Assembly (NCBI GenBank): GCA_937900135.1
Contig: CALCDJ010000043.1
Location: 1-28,825, forward strand
From: an uncultured Blautia sp.
GTDB lineage: Bacteria > Bacillota > Clostridia > Lachnospirales > Lachnospiraceae
DNA: 28,825 nucleotides
Reading direction: 5' to 3'
Of the stretch, positions 28,805 through 28,825 are shown one piece after another (the first letter of the stretch is position 1; each line of letters opens with the position of its first letter). A program made the translations under genes and the position numbers. A model generated the notes under the pieces. It saw nothing but the letters and a program-made list of their open reading frames with translations. It had not been told where the DNA came from and did not search any database.

Positions 28805-28825
28805 ACCAATGCGTCATGAAATATG

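Overview
This 28.8 kb window looks like chromosome of a low-to-mid GC Clostridia, most probably a Lachnospiraceae (Blautia, Mediterraneibacter or Ruminococcus-like). The basis is gene content, consensus sigma-A promoters, strong AGGAGG ribosome binding sites and a conserved pyrH-frr-uppS-cdsA-dxr-rseP block. The genus is an inference. Almost everything is on the minus strand; only one protein gene (a PdaA-like polysaccharide deacetylase) and one predicted RNA are on the plus strand.

Layout, left to right. 1-149: N-terminus of an AAA/SMC-like ATPase running off the edge. 413-3650: an OmpR-type response regulator and a large-sensor histidine kinase. 3828-10178: lipoprotein-pyrH-frr-uppS-cdsA-dxr-rseP, one long cluster with a near-consensus promoter at 10239-10266; it covers UMP phosphorylation, ribosome recycling, undecaprenyl and CDP-diacylglycerol synthesis, the MEP isoprenoid pathway and intramembrane proteolysis. 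10334-12087: a decayed oligosaccharide-use locus, made of a frameshifted YesN-type regulator, a MalG-type permease with two internal deletions, and a chimera joining the start of a GH94 phosphorylase to the end of a MalF-type permease. 12204-17828: cytidylate kinase-like protein, hotdog thioesterase, smpB, rnr, secG and eno.

17940-18380 is an AT-rich divergent region holding a consensus plus-strand promoter, about five imperfect 51-61 nt repeat units and an intrinsic terminator. I read it as a roughly 330 nt repeat-containing non-coding RNA that I do not recognise, and it is the best candidate here for something undescribed. It is followed by the pdaA-like gene (18461-19279). 19399-25768 is a four-gene cell-surface glycopolymer operon transcribed leftward: a CDP-glycerol glycerophosphotransferase/GT4 fusion, a polysaccharide pyruvyl transferase/FrhB-like iron-sulfur fusion, a free FrhB-like protein, and TagD, which makes the CDP-glycerol used by the first gene. 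A tRNA-Trp(CCA), an orphan F420-0:glutamate ligase family protein and a secreted PIG-L deacetylase with cell-wall-binding repeats close the window.

The common thread is the cell envelope: lipid carrier and phospholipid synthesis, peptidoglycan deacetylation, glycerol-phosphate polymer synthesis and surface deacetylation, beside RNA quality control (SmpB, RNase R) and protein export (SecG). All coordinates, motifs and stems were read by eye; no searches or folding programs were run.
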